Source: Candidatus Villigracilis saccharophilus (lineage in GTDB: Bacteria; Chloroflexota; Anaerolineae; Anaerolineales; Villigracilaceae). Taken from it: 64,000 nt of DNA. The DNA lies in contig JADJNA010000013.1 in NCBI GenBank assembly GCA_016709305.1, positions 1 through 64,000 of the forward strand. The letters are read 5' to 3'. The notes below the pieces were generated by a model, which made no database searches, was not told the DNA's origin, and saw only the letters and a list, made by a program, of their open reading frames with translations. The position numbers were made by a program, and so were the translations under genes. Positions 34,166 through 43,547 of the stretch are shown here, piece by piece. Position 1 is the first letter of the stretch; every line of letters begins with the position of its first letter.

Positions 34166-35498
34166 TTAGGTTCCTTCTTCCCAGGAATTGAGATAGTGAA
34201 GCTGTTCATCGGTCAGGATGTCGATCTTGACACCCATCGCTTCAAGCTTAAGGCGGGCGATCTCATTGTCAATATCAGCCGGCACAGAGTAAACCTTCTT
34301 CTCCAGCTTGTCGGCGTTCTTGGCCATATATTCAGCAGAGAGAGCCTGATTGGCGAATGACATGTCCATCACGGAAGCAGGGTGTCCTTCGGCGGAAGCG
34401 AGGTTGATCAGGCGCCCTTCGCCGAGGATATTGATCTTGCGGCCATCCTTGGTGAGGTATTGTTCAACGAACGGGCGGACACGATTGGGTTCACCCACGC
34501 TCATTGCGGCAAGGGAAGGAATGTTGATCTCAACATTGAAGTGACCGGAGTTGGCAACAAGCGCGCCGTCTTTCATTACTTCGAAATGTTTCTTGTCGAT
34601 CACGTTCAAATCGCCGGTCACTGTGCAGAAGATGTCGCCGATCCTGGCGGCATCGGTCATCGGCATGACCTGATAGCCGTCCATGACCGCTTCGAGCGCC
34701 TTCATCGGATCGATCTCGGTCACGATTACCTGAGCGCCCATACCGCGTGCGCGTGATGGCGAGACCGCGTCCGCACCAGCCGTAGCCGGCGACGACGAAG
34801 TTCTTACCCGCGAGCAGAACGTTGGTGGCGCGGATAATACCGTCCACAGTGGATTGACCGGTGCCGTAGCGGTTATCGAATAAGTGCTTGGTCAACGCAT
34901 CATTCACGGCGATGACGGGAAACTTCAAGACCTTATCAGCTTCCATCGCCTTCAAGCGAATAACACCCGTGGTGGTCTCTTCGGTACCGCCAATGACATT
35001 CGCAAGCATCTGCTTGCGCTGCTCGGCGCTCAGACCCTGCGCCCATGCGGCGAGAGAAGGCTCAAGTTTTTCGAAGCGTCCCATTTCGATGAAGAATAGG
35101 GATGAAACGAGATCAGCGCCATCGTCCTGAGTCATGTGGGGCATGTGCTCCAAAGCGGCGCGGATATGCTTGAAGTAGGTAACTTTGTCTTCACCTTTGA
35201 TCGCGAAAACAGGAATTTCATATTGGTTTACCAAAGCAGCGGCGACATCATCCTGTGTGGAAAGAGGATTCGAAGCGGTGAGGACGATATCCGCGCCGCC
35301 TTCCTGCAGGGTGATCATCAGGTTCGCAGTTTCGGTGGTGACATGCAAACAGCAGGAAAGGCGTAATCCCTTGAGCGGTTTTTCCTTTTTGAAGCGCTCA
35401 CGGATCGAACGAAGAACGGGCATTTCGCGTTCCGCCCAATCAATACGGCGGCGTCCGCCTTCGGCCTGGTCTAGATCTTTTACATCGTAATTATTCAT
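34166..35498 (-). CDS. ahcY: Adenosylhomocysteinase, frameshifted by one base
   Basis: Hydrolyses S-adenosylhomocysteine to adenosine and homocysteine with bound NAD. The first frame (35498 down to about 34757) has LSCCLHVTTETANL, EETTTGVIRL, VNDALTKHLFDNRYGTGQS and the NAD loop VAGYGWCGRG. The second frame continues ARGMGAQVIVTEIDP to the C-terminal DEQLHYLNSW. Deleting one base near 34754-34758 (plus strand TGATGG) restores GLASRARGMGAQ. The corrected protein of about 443 residues is complete. Since this is a housekeeping gene, an assembly error is the likelier cause. It lies downstream of the PfkB kinase gene on the same strand. Confidence 0.92.
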
Positions 35499-35527
35499 TT
35501 ATTGCTCCTTTATTTACTCATCGGATC

Positions 35528-35585
35528 GCGGACTGTAGTCCGCACATTTTACTCTTAAGGCGTGCGGACTACAGGTCCGCACGCC
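35528..35585. repeat. Two adjacent GCGGAC-type palindromes
   Basis: GCGGACT-GT-AGTCCGC (35528-35543) and an 11-bp perfect stem GGCGTGCGGAC/GTCCGCACGCC (35559-35569, 35575-35585). They share the GCGGACT core and sit in the pfkB-ahcY gap. A weaker related copy (GCGGACTTCAGCCCGC) is at 47375-47390. Confidence 0.6.
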
Positions 35586-35591
35586 AAAATT

Positions 35592-36548
35592 TTACTTCAA
35601 CATTACGTCCAATTTTCCGCCATCGTCAAAATGCTTGCGGAAGCGTTCCACAAAATCTTTTCTTGTATATGAATGGCTTTGCGGACCGCGCTGCTCAAGA
35701 CAGTATACCGCAGCCAGAGAACCGATCTCACCGCATAATTTCCAATCGAAGCCGTGGGAATAGCCAGCGAGGAATCCGCCGCGGAAGGCATCCCCCACAC
35801 CGGTCGGGTCAACGATCTCATCCTCAGGGACAGTTGGGATGTGAACTGCATCGCCGCCCATGTACAAGTCAGCGCCATCTTTGCCGCGTGTGATCACCAG
35901 CACCTTAACGTGTTCAAGGATCTGATCTAAACTCCAACCCGTCTTCTTCGAGATCAAGCCAAATTCGTAATCATTGCAGAACAGGAAATGCGCGCCTTCC
36001 ATATCACGGGCAAGTTCACTTCCTTCAAGGCGTAACACCTGTTGACTCGGGTCATACAGATAGTTAATTCCCAGCTCACGGCATTCGGCGGGGAACTTCA
36101 TCATCGCATCCGGCGCATTCGGTGAAACGATCACGAGGTCGGGTTTGCTCTGCAGATTTTTCAGGGATTGGGATGAAGCCACGCCCATCGCTCCGGGGTA
36201 GAAGGATGCGATCTGCGCTGAATGCTGATCGGTCGTGGCAAAGAATGAGGCTGTGAACAACCCGGGCACCACTTCCATCAGGGTCGTATCCACACCCTTT
36301 GCATCCAGCCAGGCGCGGTAGTCGCCAAAGTCCTCGCCAACAGTCGCCATCACACGCGGCTTTTGACCGAGCAATGCCATGCTGTAGGCGATATTCGGCG
36401 CAACACCACCGCGCTGTTTGGACATGGAGTCCACCAGGAACGAGAGGCTGATGGAGGCCAGACGTTCAGGCAAAATTTGTTCCTTGAAGAGGCCGGGGAA
36501 GGTCATCAAATAATCGTAAGCGACAGAACCAGTGAGCAAAATATCCAT
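35592..36548 (-). CDS. PfkB-family kinase, probable adenosine kinase
   Basis: 318 residues. Ribokinase-fold: N-terminal QRGGVAPNIAYSMALLG and C-terminal catalytic DPTGVGDAFRGGF (catalytic Asp in GVGD). Being next to ahcY and in reach of mtnA suggests it phosphorylates adenosine released by AhcY, as in adenosine kinases of this family; a sugar or 5'-methylthioribose-like substrate is the alternative. The next gene downstream is ahcY, 93 bp away. Confidence 0.82.
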   Translation of the reverse strand: MDILLTGSVAYDYLMTFPGLFKEQILPERLASISLSFLVDSMSKQRGGVAPNIAYSMALLGQKPRVMATVGEDFGDYRAWLDAKGVDTTLMEVVPGLFTASFFATTDQHSAQIASFYPGAMGVASSQSLKNLQSKPDLVIVSPNAPDAMMKFPAECRELGINYLYDPSQQVLRLEGSELARDMEGAHFLFCNDYEFGLISKKTGWSLDQILEHVKVLVITRGKDGADLYMGGDAVHIPTVPEDEIVDPTGVGDAFRGGFLAGYSHGFDWKLCGEIGSLAAVYCLEQRGPQSHSYTRKDFVERFRKHFDDGGKLDVMLK

Positions 36549-36596
36549 GTAACCTCAATATAAAATTGCAAAGACGGGAGTGACATCCCATTTGCA

Positions 36597-36625
36597 GGAA
36601 AAAGCGCACTCGCAGGAGTGCGCTT
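36597..36625 (-). terminator. Terminator after mtnA
   Basis: 10-bp arms (36602-36611, 36616-36625) with a 4-nt loop. On the minus strand the stem ends in a run of T, placing it after mtnA and before the PfkB gene. Confidence 0.75.
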
Positions 36626-36678
36626 CAGATTCAACGAACGGGCAAAAGTTTATCACGCGATGTATGGATTGTAAAGTT

Positions 36679-37713
36679 TTAGCGGACGAATTTTGGAAGA
36701 TTGATATCAAAGGGCGGATAGACGACGCCATTCTCTGTGACTATTCCAGAGAGCAAGCGGTTCGGGGTGACATCGAATGCTGGGTTGCGCGCTTTGGCAT
36801 TTTTCGGCGCGACGGGTTCGCCGTGGAATTGAATTCCCAGCACTTCATCGGTGTTCCGCTCTTCAATGGGGATCAAATCACCATGCGCGAGGGACAGGTC
36901 AACTGTGGAAGTTGGCACAACTGAATAAACAGGCACATTATTATCGTGCGCCGCCAGAGCGAGCATATAGGACCCTATTTTATTCGCCACATCTCCATTG
37001 GCCGCGACGCGGTCCGCGCCGAATAAAACCTTTTGCGCCTTGCCAGTTTTCAGGAAATAACCCGACATGTTATCGCTGATGATCTCGTAGGGAATTCCAT
37101 ATTGTTCCAATTCCCAGGCGGTGAGGCGCGCGCCCTGCAAGCGCGGACGAGTTTCATCGACAAGCACATGAATGTGCTTGCCCTGCTCATGCGCGGTGCG
37201 GATCACACCCAACGCAGTCCCCCAATCCACAGTGGCGAGCGCGCCTGTGTTGCAGTGATGAATGATCGTGTCTCCATCATCGATCAACACCGCACCGTGT
37301 TCGGCCATGCGTTTATTGATCTCGATATCTTCGTCCGCCAGTTTTTGGGCTTCGGCCAAAACAGCAGCACGCAGATCGTCCGCCGAACCTGTTACCGATC
37401 GGGCGACTGTCATAAGACGATCCACAGCCCATGCCAGATTCACGGCGGTAGGACGTGACGCTTTCAAAACGGCGGAAGCTGCTCCCAGATCAGCAAGCAA
37501 GCCTTCGGTCGAAGAAGAGGCGGATTCAAATCCAGCGAGCGCAAGCCCAAAGGCGGCGGCGGCTCCAATGGCGGGCGCGCCGCGCACCACCATATCCGTG
37601 ATGGCGAATGCGACATCCTTGTGCGAGCGATAAGATATAACTTCAAAGCGCGCTGGCAATATGCGCTGGTCGATCATTTTTAGTTCGTTGTTTTCCCAGA
37701 ATACAGTTCGCAT
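36679..37713 (-). CDS. mtnA: S-methyl-5-thioribose-1-phosphate isomerase
   Basis: 344 residues. Converts the aldose 5-methylthioribose 1-phosphate into the ribulose 1-phosphate. Catalytic Cys154 in HHCNTGALATVDWGT and Asp234 in FGADRVAANGDVANKIG, plus N-terminal VRGAPAIG. The aldolase gene upstream ends 3 bp before its start, so they form one unit. No mtnB, mtnC or mtnD is seen, so the product is probably cleaved by the aldolase instead of entering the universal methionine salvage route. Confidence 0.93.
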   Translation of the reverse strand: MRTVFWENNELKMIDQRILPARFEVISYRSHKDVAFAITDMVVRGAPAIGAAAAFGLALAGFESASSSTEGLLADLGAASAVLKASRPTAVNLAWAVDRLMTVARSVTGSADDLRAAVLAEAQKLADEDIEINKRMAEHGAVLIDDGDTIIHHCNTGALATVDWGTALGVIRTAHEQGKHIHVLVDETRPRLQGARLTAWELEQYGIPYEIISDNMSGYFLKTGKAQKVLFGADRVAANGDVANKIGSYMLALAAHDNNVPVYSVVPTSTVDLSLAHGDLIPIEERNTDEVLGIQFHGEPVAPKNAKARNPAFDVTPNRLLSGIVTENGVVYPPFDINLPKFVR

Positions 37714-37716
37714 GGA

Positions 37717-38385
37717 TCAACCTTTGAAATATTTTTCGCGCAGCGAGATTAATTGAGCTTGCGCTTCGGGCGGGACGCGTTTGACAGTGCCCATCATTTT
37801 TGCGCGCCAGTAGATCTCAGAAACGTGTTCAATACGCTCCAGGCGGATCAAGGCTTCCTCCAGATTTTTCCCGAACGTGAGACTGCCATGCTGGCGGAGC
37901 AGCATGGCATTATGATCTTTAACAAACGGGCGTATCACTTCGGCATCTTCGTGTGAGGAAGGAGTGGCGTATCTGGTGATCGGCACCTCCCCCATCGTGA
38001 GTAAAACCTCGGGAAGCACATCAATGGGAAATTCAAGATCTGCCACCGTTAGTGTTGTTGCAAAAATAGGATGCGCATGAACGACCGCGCGCACATCATC
38101 GCGCTGTTTATACACTTCAATGTGCATGGGCGTTTCAGAGGAAGGTTTGCGGTCTTCCCTCGAGGAAATGATTTTGCCATCAAGATCAACCACGAGCATA
38201 TCATCGAGAGCCAGGCGTCCCTTGGAAATTCCAGAAGGTGTAATAAGCACACAACCATTATTCATTCGAACGGAAATATTCCCATCATTCGAAGTCATCA
38301 AATGGCGTTCGTAAGCGATCTGTCCACATTCGATGACAGCCGAACGCAGATCCATTTCAGTTGCAGAAGCGGAAAAATTTAACAT
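37717..38385 (-). CDS. Class II aldolase/adducin family protein
   Basis: 222 residues. Zinc-binding His pair in VVHAHPIFATTL (about 100-102) and a third His in RQHGSLTFGKN (about 165), the L-fuculose-phosphate-aldolase pattern. Next to mtnA it fits the Ald2 enzyme of the dihydroxyacetone-phosphate shunt, which splits 5-deoxy- or 5-methylthio-ribulose phosphate into DHAP and an aldehyde; MtnB dehydratase shares this fold and is the alternative. It begins 12 bp after the binding-protein gene. Confidence 0.85.
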   Translation of the reverse strand: MLNFSASATEMDLRSAVIECGQIAYERHLMTSNDGNISVRMNNGCVLITPSGISKGRLALDDMLVVDLDGKIISSREDRKPSSETPMHIEVYKQRDDVRAVVHAHPIFATTLTVADLEFPIDVLPEVLLTMGEVPITRYATPSSHEDAEVIRPFVKDHNAMLLRQHGSLTFGKNLEEALIRLERIEHVSEIYWRAKMMGTVKRVPPEAQAQLISLREKYFKG

Positions 38386-38397
38386 GGAAGGTTCGCG

Positions 38398-39534
38398 TTA
38401 TTCCTTTATGGCAGTCCAGATCTGATCGTAGAGTTGAAGCGCGGTGCCAAGGTCTTCCACTTCATGTCCCTTTGCGAAAACATCCGCGGGCGTATTGGTA
38501 ATCGGGGAAGCCATATAGGCATCGTAAACGTCTTTGTGATTTGCTTTTGCAAATTCCAGCGCGGCTGTATTCGGGTTTGTGTAGGGATAATCCACCAGCG
38601 TCAACCAGAATACATCGCCCTGCAACAAATAATTAAACCAGGCGTAACTAATATCAGGATGCGGCGCGTTGGGCGGAATGCCCATGCCGTCATAGAAGAT
38701 GATCGAACCTTCCGAGGGAAACACATATTCAAAAGCAGGGTTTTCCTGCTGGGCTAAAAACGCCTCGCCGTTCCACACAATGCCGAGGTCTACGTCACCG
38801 GCCAACAGCGGTGTCTTTGGGCTGTCGCTGTCAAAGACACGGATGTTCGGCATCAGTTCGATCAGTTTTTGTTTCGCCTCTTCCAACTGCACTTCATCGG
38901 TTGAATTGACATCATAGCCGAGCGCGAGCAGGGCCATGCCGATCACAACGCGATTATCGTCAACAGCCACAATGCGTCCTGCAAATTCCGGTTTCCAAAG
39001 ATCTACCCATGAGGCGGGCGGATTTGTGACAGTCTCGCTGTTGTAAATGATGGCCTGAGTCCCCATTTGATACGGCACAAGATAGTCGATCGTAGCGCCA
39101 TAAGCGTCGACTAATCCCGCATCAAGATTCTGAAGATTGGGCAATTGGCTTTGATCGAGCTTTTGCAATAATTCTTCGCGGATCAAAACACTGATCATAT
39201 AATCACTTGGATGAACGACATCATACGGGTTTACGTTCTCGCCGAAGGACATCTTTGTATATAATTCTTCATTGGATGAAAAATAATCCACATTCACATC
39301 CACACCATAGACCAGGCCAAAACAATCAATGATGTCGGCAGGCACATATTCCGTCCACGTAAAGATGTTGATCTCTTTGCTGTCAAACTCAATGCGCGGG
39401 CTGGGTTCGGGGCAGACGAATCCAGTGGATGTGACCTGCGCCGCTGAGCCCTCAGATGTTGGACCACATGCCGCGGCCATAAACAACACAAAAGCAGACA
39501 AACTCAAACGAATGATCTTTTGTTGTATGTTCAC
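38398..39534 (-). CDS. PotD/PotF-like substrate-binding lipoprotein
   Basis: 378 residues from GTG 39534 (VNIQQKIIRLSL), preceded by AGAGGAA; a far longer frame to 39834 overlaps the divergent Slt gene and is rejected. Lipobox MAAAC. Family pattern INIFTWTEYVPADIIDCF, NPYDVVHPSDYMI and LGIVWNGEAFLAQ. Probably binds spermidine or putrescine; no permease genes follow. It seems to head the aldolase-mtnA unit. Polyamine synthesis releases methylthioadenosine, the source of MtnA substrate, which makes the link plausible. Confidence 0.85.
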   Translation of the reverse strand: MNIQQKIIRLSLSAFVLFMAAACGPTSEGSAAQVTSTGFVCPEPSPRIEFDSKEINIFTWTEYVPADIIDCFGLVYGVDVNVDYFSSNEELYTKMSFGENVNPYDVVHPSDYMISVLIREELLQKLDQSQLPNLQNLDAGLVDAYGATIDYLVPYQMGTQAIIYNSETVTNPPASWVDLWKPEFAGRIVAVDDNRVVIGMALLALGYDVNSTDEVQLEEAKQKLIELMPNIRVFDSDSPKTPLLAGDVDLGIVWNGEAFLAQQENPAFEYVFPSEGSIIFYDGMGIPPNAPHPDISYAWFNYLLQGDVFWLTLVDYPYTNPNTAALEFAKANHKDVYDAYMASPITNTPADVFAKGHEVEDLGTALQLYDQIWTAIKE

Positions 39535-39640
39535 TTTTCCTCTTTTTTTAATTTGAATATTTGCTGAGCGATTATATATCACACAGAACTCGAATACAAC
39601 CTCGCTTGACGACTTAATCTTTTGCCAGTATAAAAACCTG

Positions 39641-42058
39641 ATGAAATACATCCGCATCCTCCCTGGACTTTGGCTTGCCGCGGCGATAACGGCATGTTCG
39701 CTCTTCCCGGCGCTTCCGACCATTCCCCCGGGCTGGACAATGACCCCAAGCATCTCTCCAACTCCCCCGGCAACGATCACTCCAACCATCACGCCGACCC
39801 CGCTTCCGCAGGCACGTGTAAGTGTCGGTGACAAAGCCTTCTTTAATGGTGATTACGATGCCGCCCTGCTGGATTATCAGATCGTGCTGCAGGATTCACC
39901 AGACACCTTATTACGCGCTGCCGCAAAATGGGGCGAGGCACGCATCTATTTTGCCAGAGAACAATATGAAGACACACTCGCCGCGCTTCAAACCCTGATC
40001 ACAGATTACCCTGATTCTCCGCATTTTGGTCAGGCATATTTTCTGCAAGGGCTGACCCAGTATCGACTGGAAAATTATCAGGCGGCAGCCGATTCGTGGC
40101 AGAGTTATCTCACGCTCCGTCCGGGATATCTGGATGCCCTTGCGCAGGAATTTAGAGGCGACGCGCTTTTCGACGCAGGCAAATACGCGGATGCCTTGTC
40201 TGCGTACACAGCCGCGGTACAGGCGCCATCCCTTGGCGACGATATCAGCCTTGACCTCAAGGTCGCATCGACACAAACCAAGTTGGGAGCGTACGAATCG
40301 GCATTGGCGTTATACGATGGAATTTCAGCACGCGCGTCAAATGATTTCATTAAAGCTCAGGCGGCGTACGAGTCTGCGCTGGCGTATCAGGCTCTCGGTC
40401 AAACTGACGCGGCGCAGGGAAAGTTCCGCCTGTCAGTCGAAAATTACTGGAAATCCCCCTATGCCTATCTCAGTCTGGTTGCCCTATTGGATGCCGGCGT
40501 GGAAGTCAGTGAGATCGACCGCGGCCTCGTGGATTATTTCTACGGGCAATACGATGTCGCCATCCAGCGCTTGGATCTCTACATCGAGACAAATCCATCC
40601 AACGACGGCACGGCATATTATTACCGCGCACTTGCAAAAAGCAGTTTGAATCATTTCGAAGACGCAGTACAGGATTACACAACTTTTATTACGAACTATC
40701 CAACACACCCGCGCTGGGAGGATGCCTGGGGCGAAAAGGCGGTAGTGGAATGGTTCAATTTAGGCTCGATCGATACTGGAATCAAAACTTATTTGGATTT
40801 TGTTACAGCGGTTCCGGGCAGTGCATTGGCCGTTGATTACATGATGACCGCCGCCCGAATTTATGAACGCAATGGACGATATGATGAAGCGGCACAATTG
40901 TGGTCGCGGGTTGGAAACGAATATCCCGGCAATGAACAGGCGTCAACAGCGGTATTTTTAAGCGGCATCGTCTTTTATCGCAACGGAGATTTTTTCTCGG
41001 CGTTGGAATCATTCAACCGCAGCCTCGGACTGGCGCTGACAACCACCGATAAGGCGCGCGCCTATCTCTGGCTCGGGAAAGCCCAGCAAAAACTTGGCAA
41101 TCCTGACGACGCCATCAATGCGTGGCGTGTGGCTCAGGAGCTTGACCCCGGAGGTTACTATAGTGAACGCGGCAGGGATCTATTGATCGATCGTGCTCCT
41201 TTTGCGCCAACCATTGCGGGTAATCTCTCGCCCGATCTGGCAGCTGAACGTGTTGCCGCAGATGCTTGGGTACGATTAACTTTTAACCTTCCAGCAAACA
41301 CCAACTTAAGCGGGCTGGGTGCGCTGGCTTCCGATGAGAGGGTCATTCGCGGATCTGAACTTTGGGCGCTTGGTTTGTACGAGAATGCCCGCCTTGAATT
41401 TGAAGGATTGCGCGTGGAATTGGAAGTAAACAAAAATGCCATCGGCAGTTACCAATTGGCAAATTACCTGATAGATATGGGACTGTATCGCACTGCAATT
41501 TTCACAGCGCGCCAAACGCTCACCCTGGCCGGGTTGGATGAGCACTCCGAATCCATGATGGCGCCGCCCTATTTTAGCCACCTGCGCTATGGTTTATATT
41601 ATTCCGACCTGGTCATTCCAAATGCACAGGCTAATGGTTTTGATCCGCTGTTTATATTCAGTGTGATCAGGCAGGAAAGTTTCTTCGAAGGATTCGTCAA
41701 CTCCAACGTGGGCGCGCGTGGATTGATGCAGATCATTCCTGAAACAGGCGAGCAGATCACTTATGAACTTACCTGGCCCCGTAACTACACAGACAAAGAT
41801 CTCTACCGTCCGGATGTGAGCATAAGATTTGGCACTCATTACCTTGCGACCAATCGAAACTTTTTAAATGGCGACCTTTACGCAACCCTGGCGGCATATA
41901 ATGGCGGCCCCGGAAACGCTTCTGTCTGGAAGGAACTGGCTGGTGACGACCCTGACCTATATCTTGAGACTGTGCGGTTTGAGGAAACACGCAATTACAT
42001 TCGCAATATTTATGAGATCTTTGTGATCTATAAACGATTATACGGTTTGGCGGAATAG
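39641..42058 (+). CDS. TPR-containing lytic transglycosylase (Slt type), lipoprotein
   Basis: 805 residues. Lipobox TAC (Cys19), Thr/Pro-rich spacer (30-60), many TPR-like repeats (about 60-560, with YDAALLDYQIVLQ and LGKAQQKLGNPDDAINAW), and a C-terminal SLT domain: catalytic Glu679 in VIRQESFF, then GARGLMQIIPETG and ATLAAYNGGPGN. Cuts the glycan strand of peptidoglycan. Divergent from the PotD-like gene. A strong bidirectional terminator follows. Confidence 0.93.
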   Translation: MKYIRILPGLWLAAAITACSLFPALPTIPPGWTMTPSISPTPPATITPTITPTPLPQARVSVGDKAFFNGDYDAALLDYQIVLQDSPDTLLRAAAKWGEARIYFAREQYEDTLAALQTLITDYPDSPHFGQAYFLQGLTQYRLENYQAAADSWQSYLTLRPGYLDALAQEFRGDALFDAGKYADALSAYTAAVQAPSLGDDISLDLKVASTQTKLGAYESALALYDGISARASNDFIKAQAAYESALAYQALGQTDAAQGKFRLSVENYWKSPYAYLSLVALLDAGVEVSEIDRGLVDYFYGQYDVAIQRLDLYIETNPSNDGTAYYYRALAKSSLNHFEDAVQDYTTFITNYPTHPRWEDAWGEKAVVEWFNLGSIDTGIKTYLDFVTAVPGSALAVDYMMTAARIYERNGRYDEAAQLWSRVGNEYPGNEQASTAVFLSGIVFYRNGDFFSALESFNRSLGLALTTTDKARAYLWLGKAQQKLGNPDDAINAWRVAQELDPGGYYSERGRDLLIDRAPFAPTIAGNLSPDLAAERVAADAWVRLTFNLPANTNLSGLGALASDERVIRGSELWALGLYENARLEFEGLRVELEVNKNAIGSYQLANYLIDMGLYRTAIFTARQTLTLAGLDEHSESMMAPPYFSHLRYGLYYSDLVIPNAQANGFDPLFIFSVIRQESFFEGFVNSNVGARGLMQIIPETGEQITYELTWPRNYTDKDLYRPDVSIRFGTHYLATNRNFLNGDLYATLAAYNGGPGNASVWKELAGDDPDLYLETVRFEETRNYIRNIYEIFVIYKRLYGLAE

Positions 42059-42069
42059 CAAGGTTTTAG

Positions 42070-42110
42070 AATCAAAAAAGGATGAGACTTCTCTTCATCC
42101 TTTTTTGATT
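42070..42110. terminator. Bidirectional terminator after slt
   Basis: Perfect 16-bp arms (42070-42085, 42095-42110) with poly-A and poly-T outer parts and a 9-nt loop, between convergent genes. Confidence 0.9.
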
Positions 42111-42132
42111 CTCGCTTTCATGTAGACGCGTG

Positions 42133-42441
42133 TTAATCCATATGCGCGATAATCCGTTGATTGACCGTATCCACATCCATATCCAACACAGCCACCAATT
42201 TATCCCTGCCCACGGGTCCAGCGACAATCTCCAACCGGGATCTTGGCACCCCGATCACTTCTGCCAGAAAACTGACCAGCTGTTGATTGGTCTCTTCATC
42301 CGAAGATTCTGAAACAAGATGCACCTTGACCGTGCCATCGTTCAAAACACCGACGATCTGATTACGGCTCGCGCGCGGTGTAATGCGAACAGCCAGCGCA
42401 GATCCGCGCCGTCCACTGTGAAGATCAAAATTCCTGGTCAT
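42133..42441 (-). CDS. DUF167 (YggU) family protein
   Basis: 102 residues with the family pattern LAVRITPRASRNQIVG, VKVHLVS, and LVSFLAEVIGVPRSRLEIVAG. Function unknown. It follows yggT by 7 bp in the yggS-yggT-yggU order common in many bacteria. Confidence 0.88.
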   Translation of the reverse strand: MTRNFDLHSGRRGSALAVRITPRASRNQIVGVLNDGTVKVHLVSESSDEETNQQLVSFLAEVIGVPRSRLEIVAGPVGRDKLVAVLDMDVDTVNQRIIAHMD

Positions 42442-42448
42442 TATTGCC

Positions 42449-42706
42449 TCACCGTAAAATATTGATCAAAAATCCAGACAAGACCTGAACTACGATTATC
42501 AGTATCAATGGACTGAAATCTAGCGTGCCGGCTAAAGGCACCACTCGGCGGATCGGCGCTAAAAAGGGATCCACAATACGATCCAGCGCTTCACGCACAG
42601 GATGGTCTGGCGGCATAAAAAAAGAGAGCAGTGAAGATGCAATAATAACCCAGATAAAAACCTGGGAAACTGTCCCTATCAACAAGATCAAAAGCTCAAA
42701 ATTCAT
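42449..42706 (-). CDS. yggT: YggT family membrane protein
   Basis: 85 residues, two membrane helices with the family motif FMPPDHPVREALDRIVDPFLAPIRR between them. Role unclear; linked to envelope and division functions in other bacteria. Overlaps yggS by 4 bp. Confidence 0.88.
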   Translation of the reverse strand: MNFELLILLIGTVSQVFIWVIIASSLLSFFMPPDHPVREALDRIVDPFLAPIRRVVPLAGTLDFSPLILIIVVQVLSGFLINILR

Positions 42707-43443
42707 ACACTCTCCGTTTTATATTGACGTGCTCCAACAATCGCAGTGCCCACCCGCACCAAAGTGGCGCCTTCCTGCACAGCCACTTCGTAATCTGAAC
42801 TTGTCCCCATGGACAACTCATCAAAACTTGTCAGCGGAAATTGCGCGGACAAAAAATCCCGCAAACGATTCAAACGCTGGAAGTATGGGCGTGAGTATTC
42901 CGGGGCGCTGCCGAGCGGGGGCATGGTCATCAATCCTCGCACCCGTAGATTAGGCAGGGCAAGTACACTTGAAATCTCATCCACCAGCATGGACCAGCTG
43001 GCCTCGTCCCAGGCGGACCAGCCAGATTTGCTTTCCTCACCGCCGACATTGAATTCCAACAACACGGGCATGGAAAGGTTTGCCTCGCCGCAAAACCGAT
43101 CCAGCCTTACGGCAAGTTTCAGGCTGTCCATTGAATGTACACAGTTAAAGTTGACAGCCACAGTTTGAGCCTTACGGCTTTGCACATGACCGATCATGTG
43201 CCATTCTACCGCAGAAAATTCACGCAGGGTCTGGATTTTCGCAGCACCTTCTTCGGGATAGTTCTCCCCCAGGTAAAGCGCACCTGCCTCGATCGCGGCA
43301 CGCGCAACAGCAACAGGCTGAGCTTTGGTAACGATCACCAGCTTTACTGACTCAGGACTGCGGCCAACAGAGCGCGCCGCGCCTGAGATCTTTTCCAGGG
43401 TGAATAAATATTTTTCTTGAATTGATTTGGCCAGATCGTTCAT
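42703..43443 (-). CDS. yggS: YggS family PLP-binding protein
   Basis: 246 residues. Alanine-racemase-like barrel holding PLP on Lys40 (LVIVTKAQP), with YLGENYPEE, HMIGHVQSRK, LRVRGLMTMPP and the phosphate-binding LSMGTSSDYEVAVQEG. Maintains vitamin B6 balance. First gene of the yggS-yggT-yggU unit. Confidence 0.93.
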   Translation of the reverse strand: MNDLAKSIQEKYLFTLEKISGAARSVGRSPESVKLVIVTKAQPVAVARAAIEAGALYLGENYPEEGAAKIQTLREFSAVEWHMIGHVQSRKAQTVAVNFNCVHSMDSLKLAVRLDRFCGEANLSMPVLLEFNVGGEESKSGWSAWDEASWSMLVDEISSVLALPNLRVRGLMTMPPLGSAPEYSRPYFQRLNRLRDFLSAQFPLTSFDELSMGTSSDYEVAVQEGATLVRVGTAIVGARQYKTESV

Positions 43444-43547
43444 GCGCTTATTTTATCCCGAAGGTCGCTTCTTTCCCAACTCATTCCTGCTCAAGCGGCA
43501 ATGGGTCGGTCTACCTTTGAGAAATCTCCCAAATTTACAATCCGCAG

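Noticed and set aside
39535..39834. Longer N-terminus for the PotD-like protein
   Set aside because: It would cover the start of the divergent Slt gene, is Gly/Val-rich as expected of antisense of a Pro/Thr spacer, and puts the lipobox over 100 residues in.
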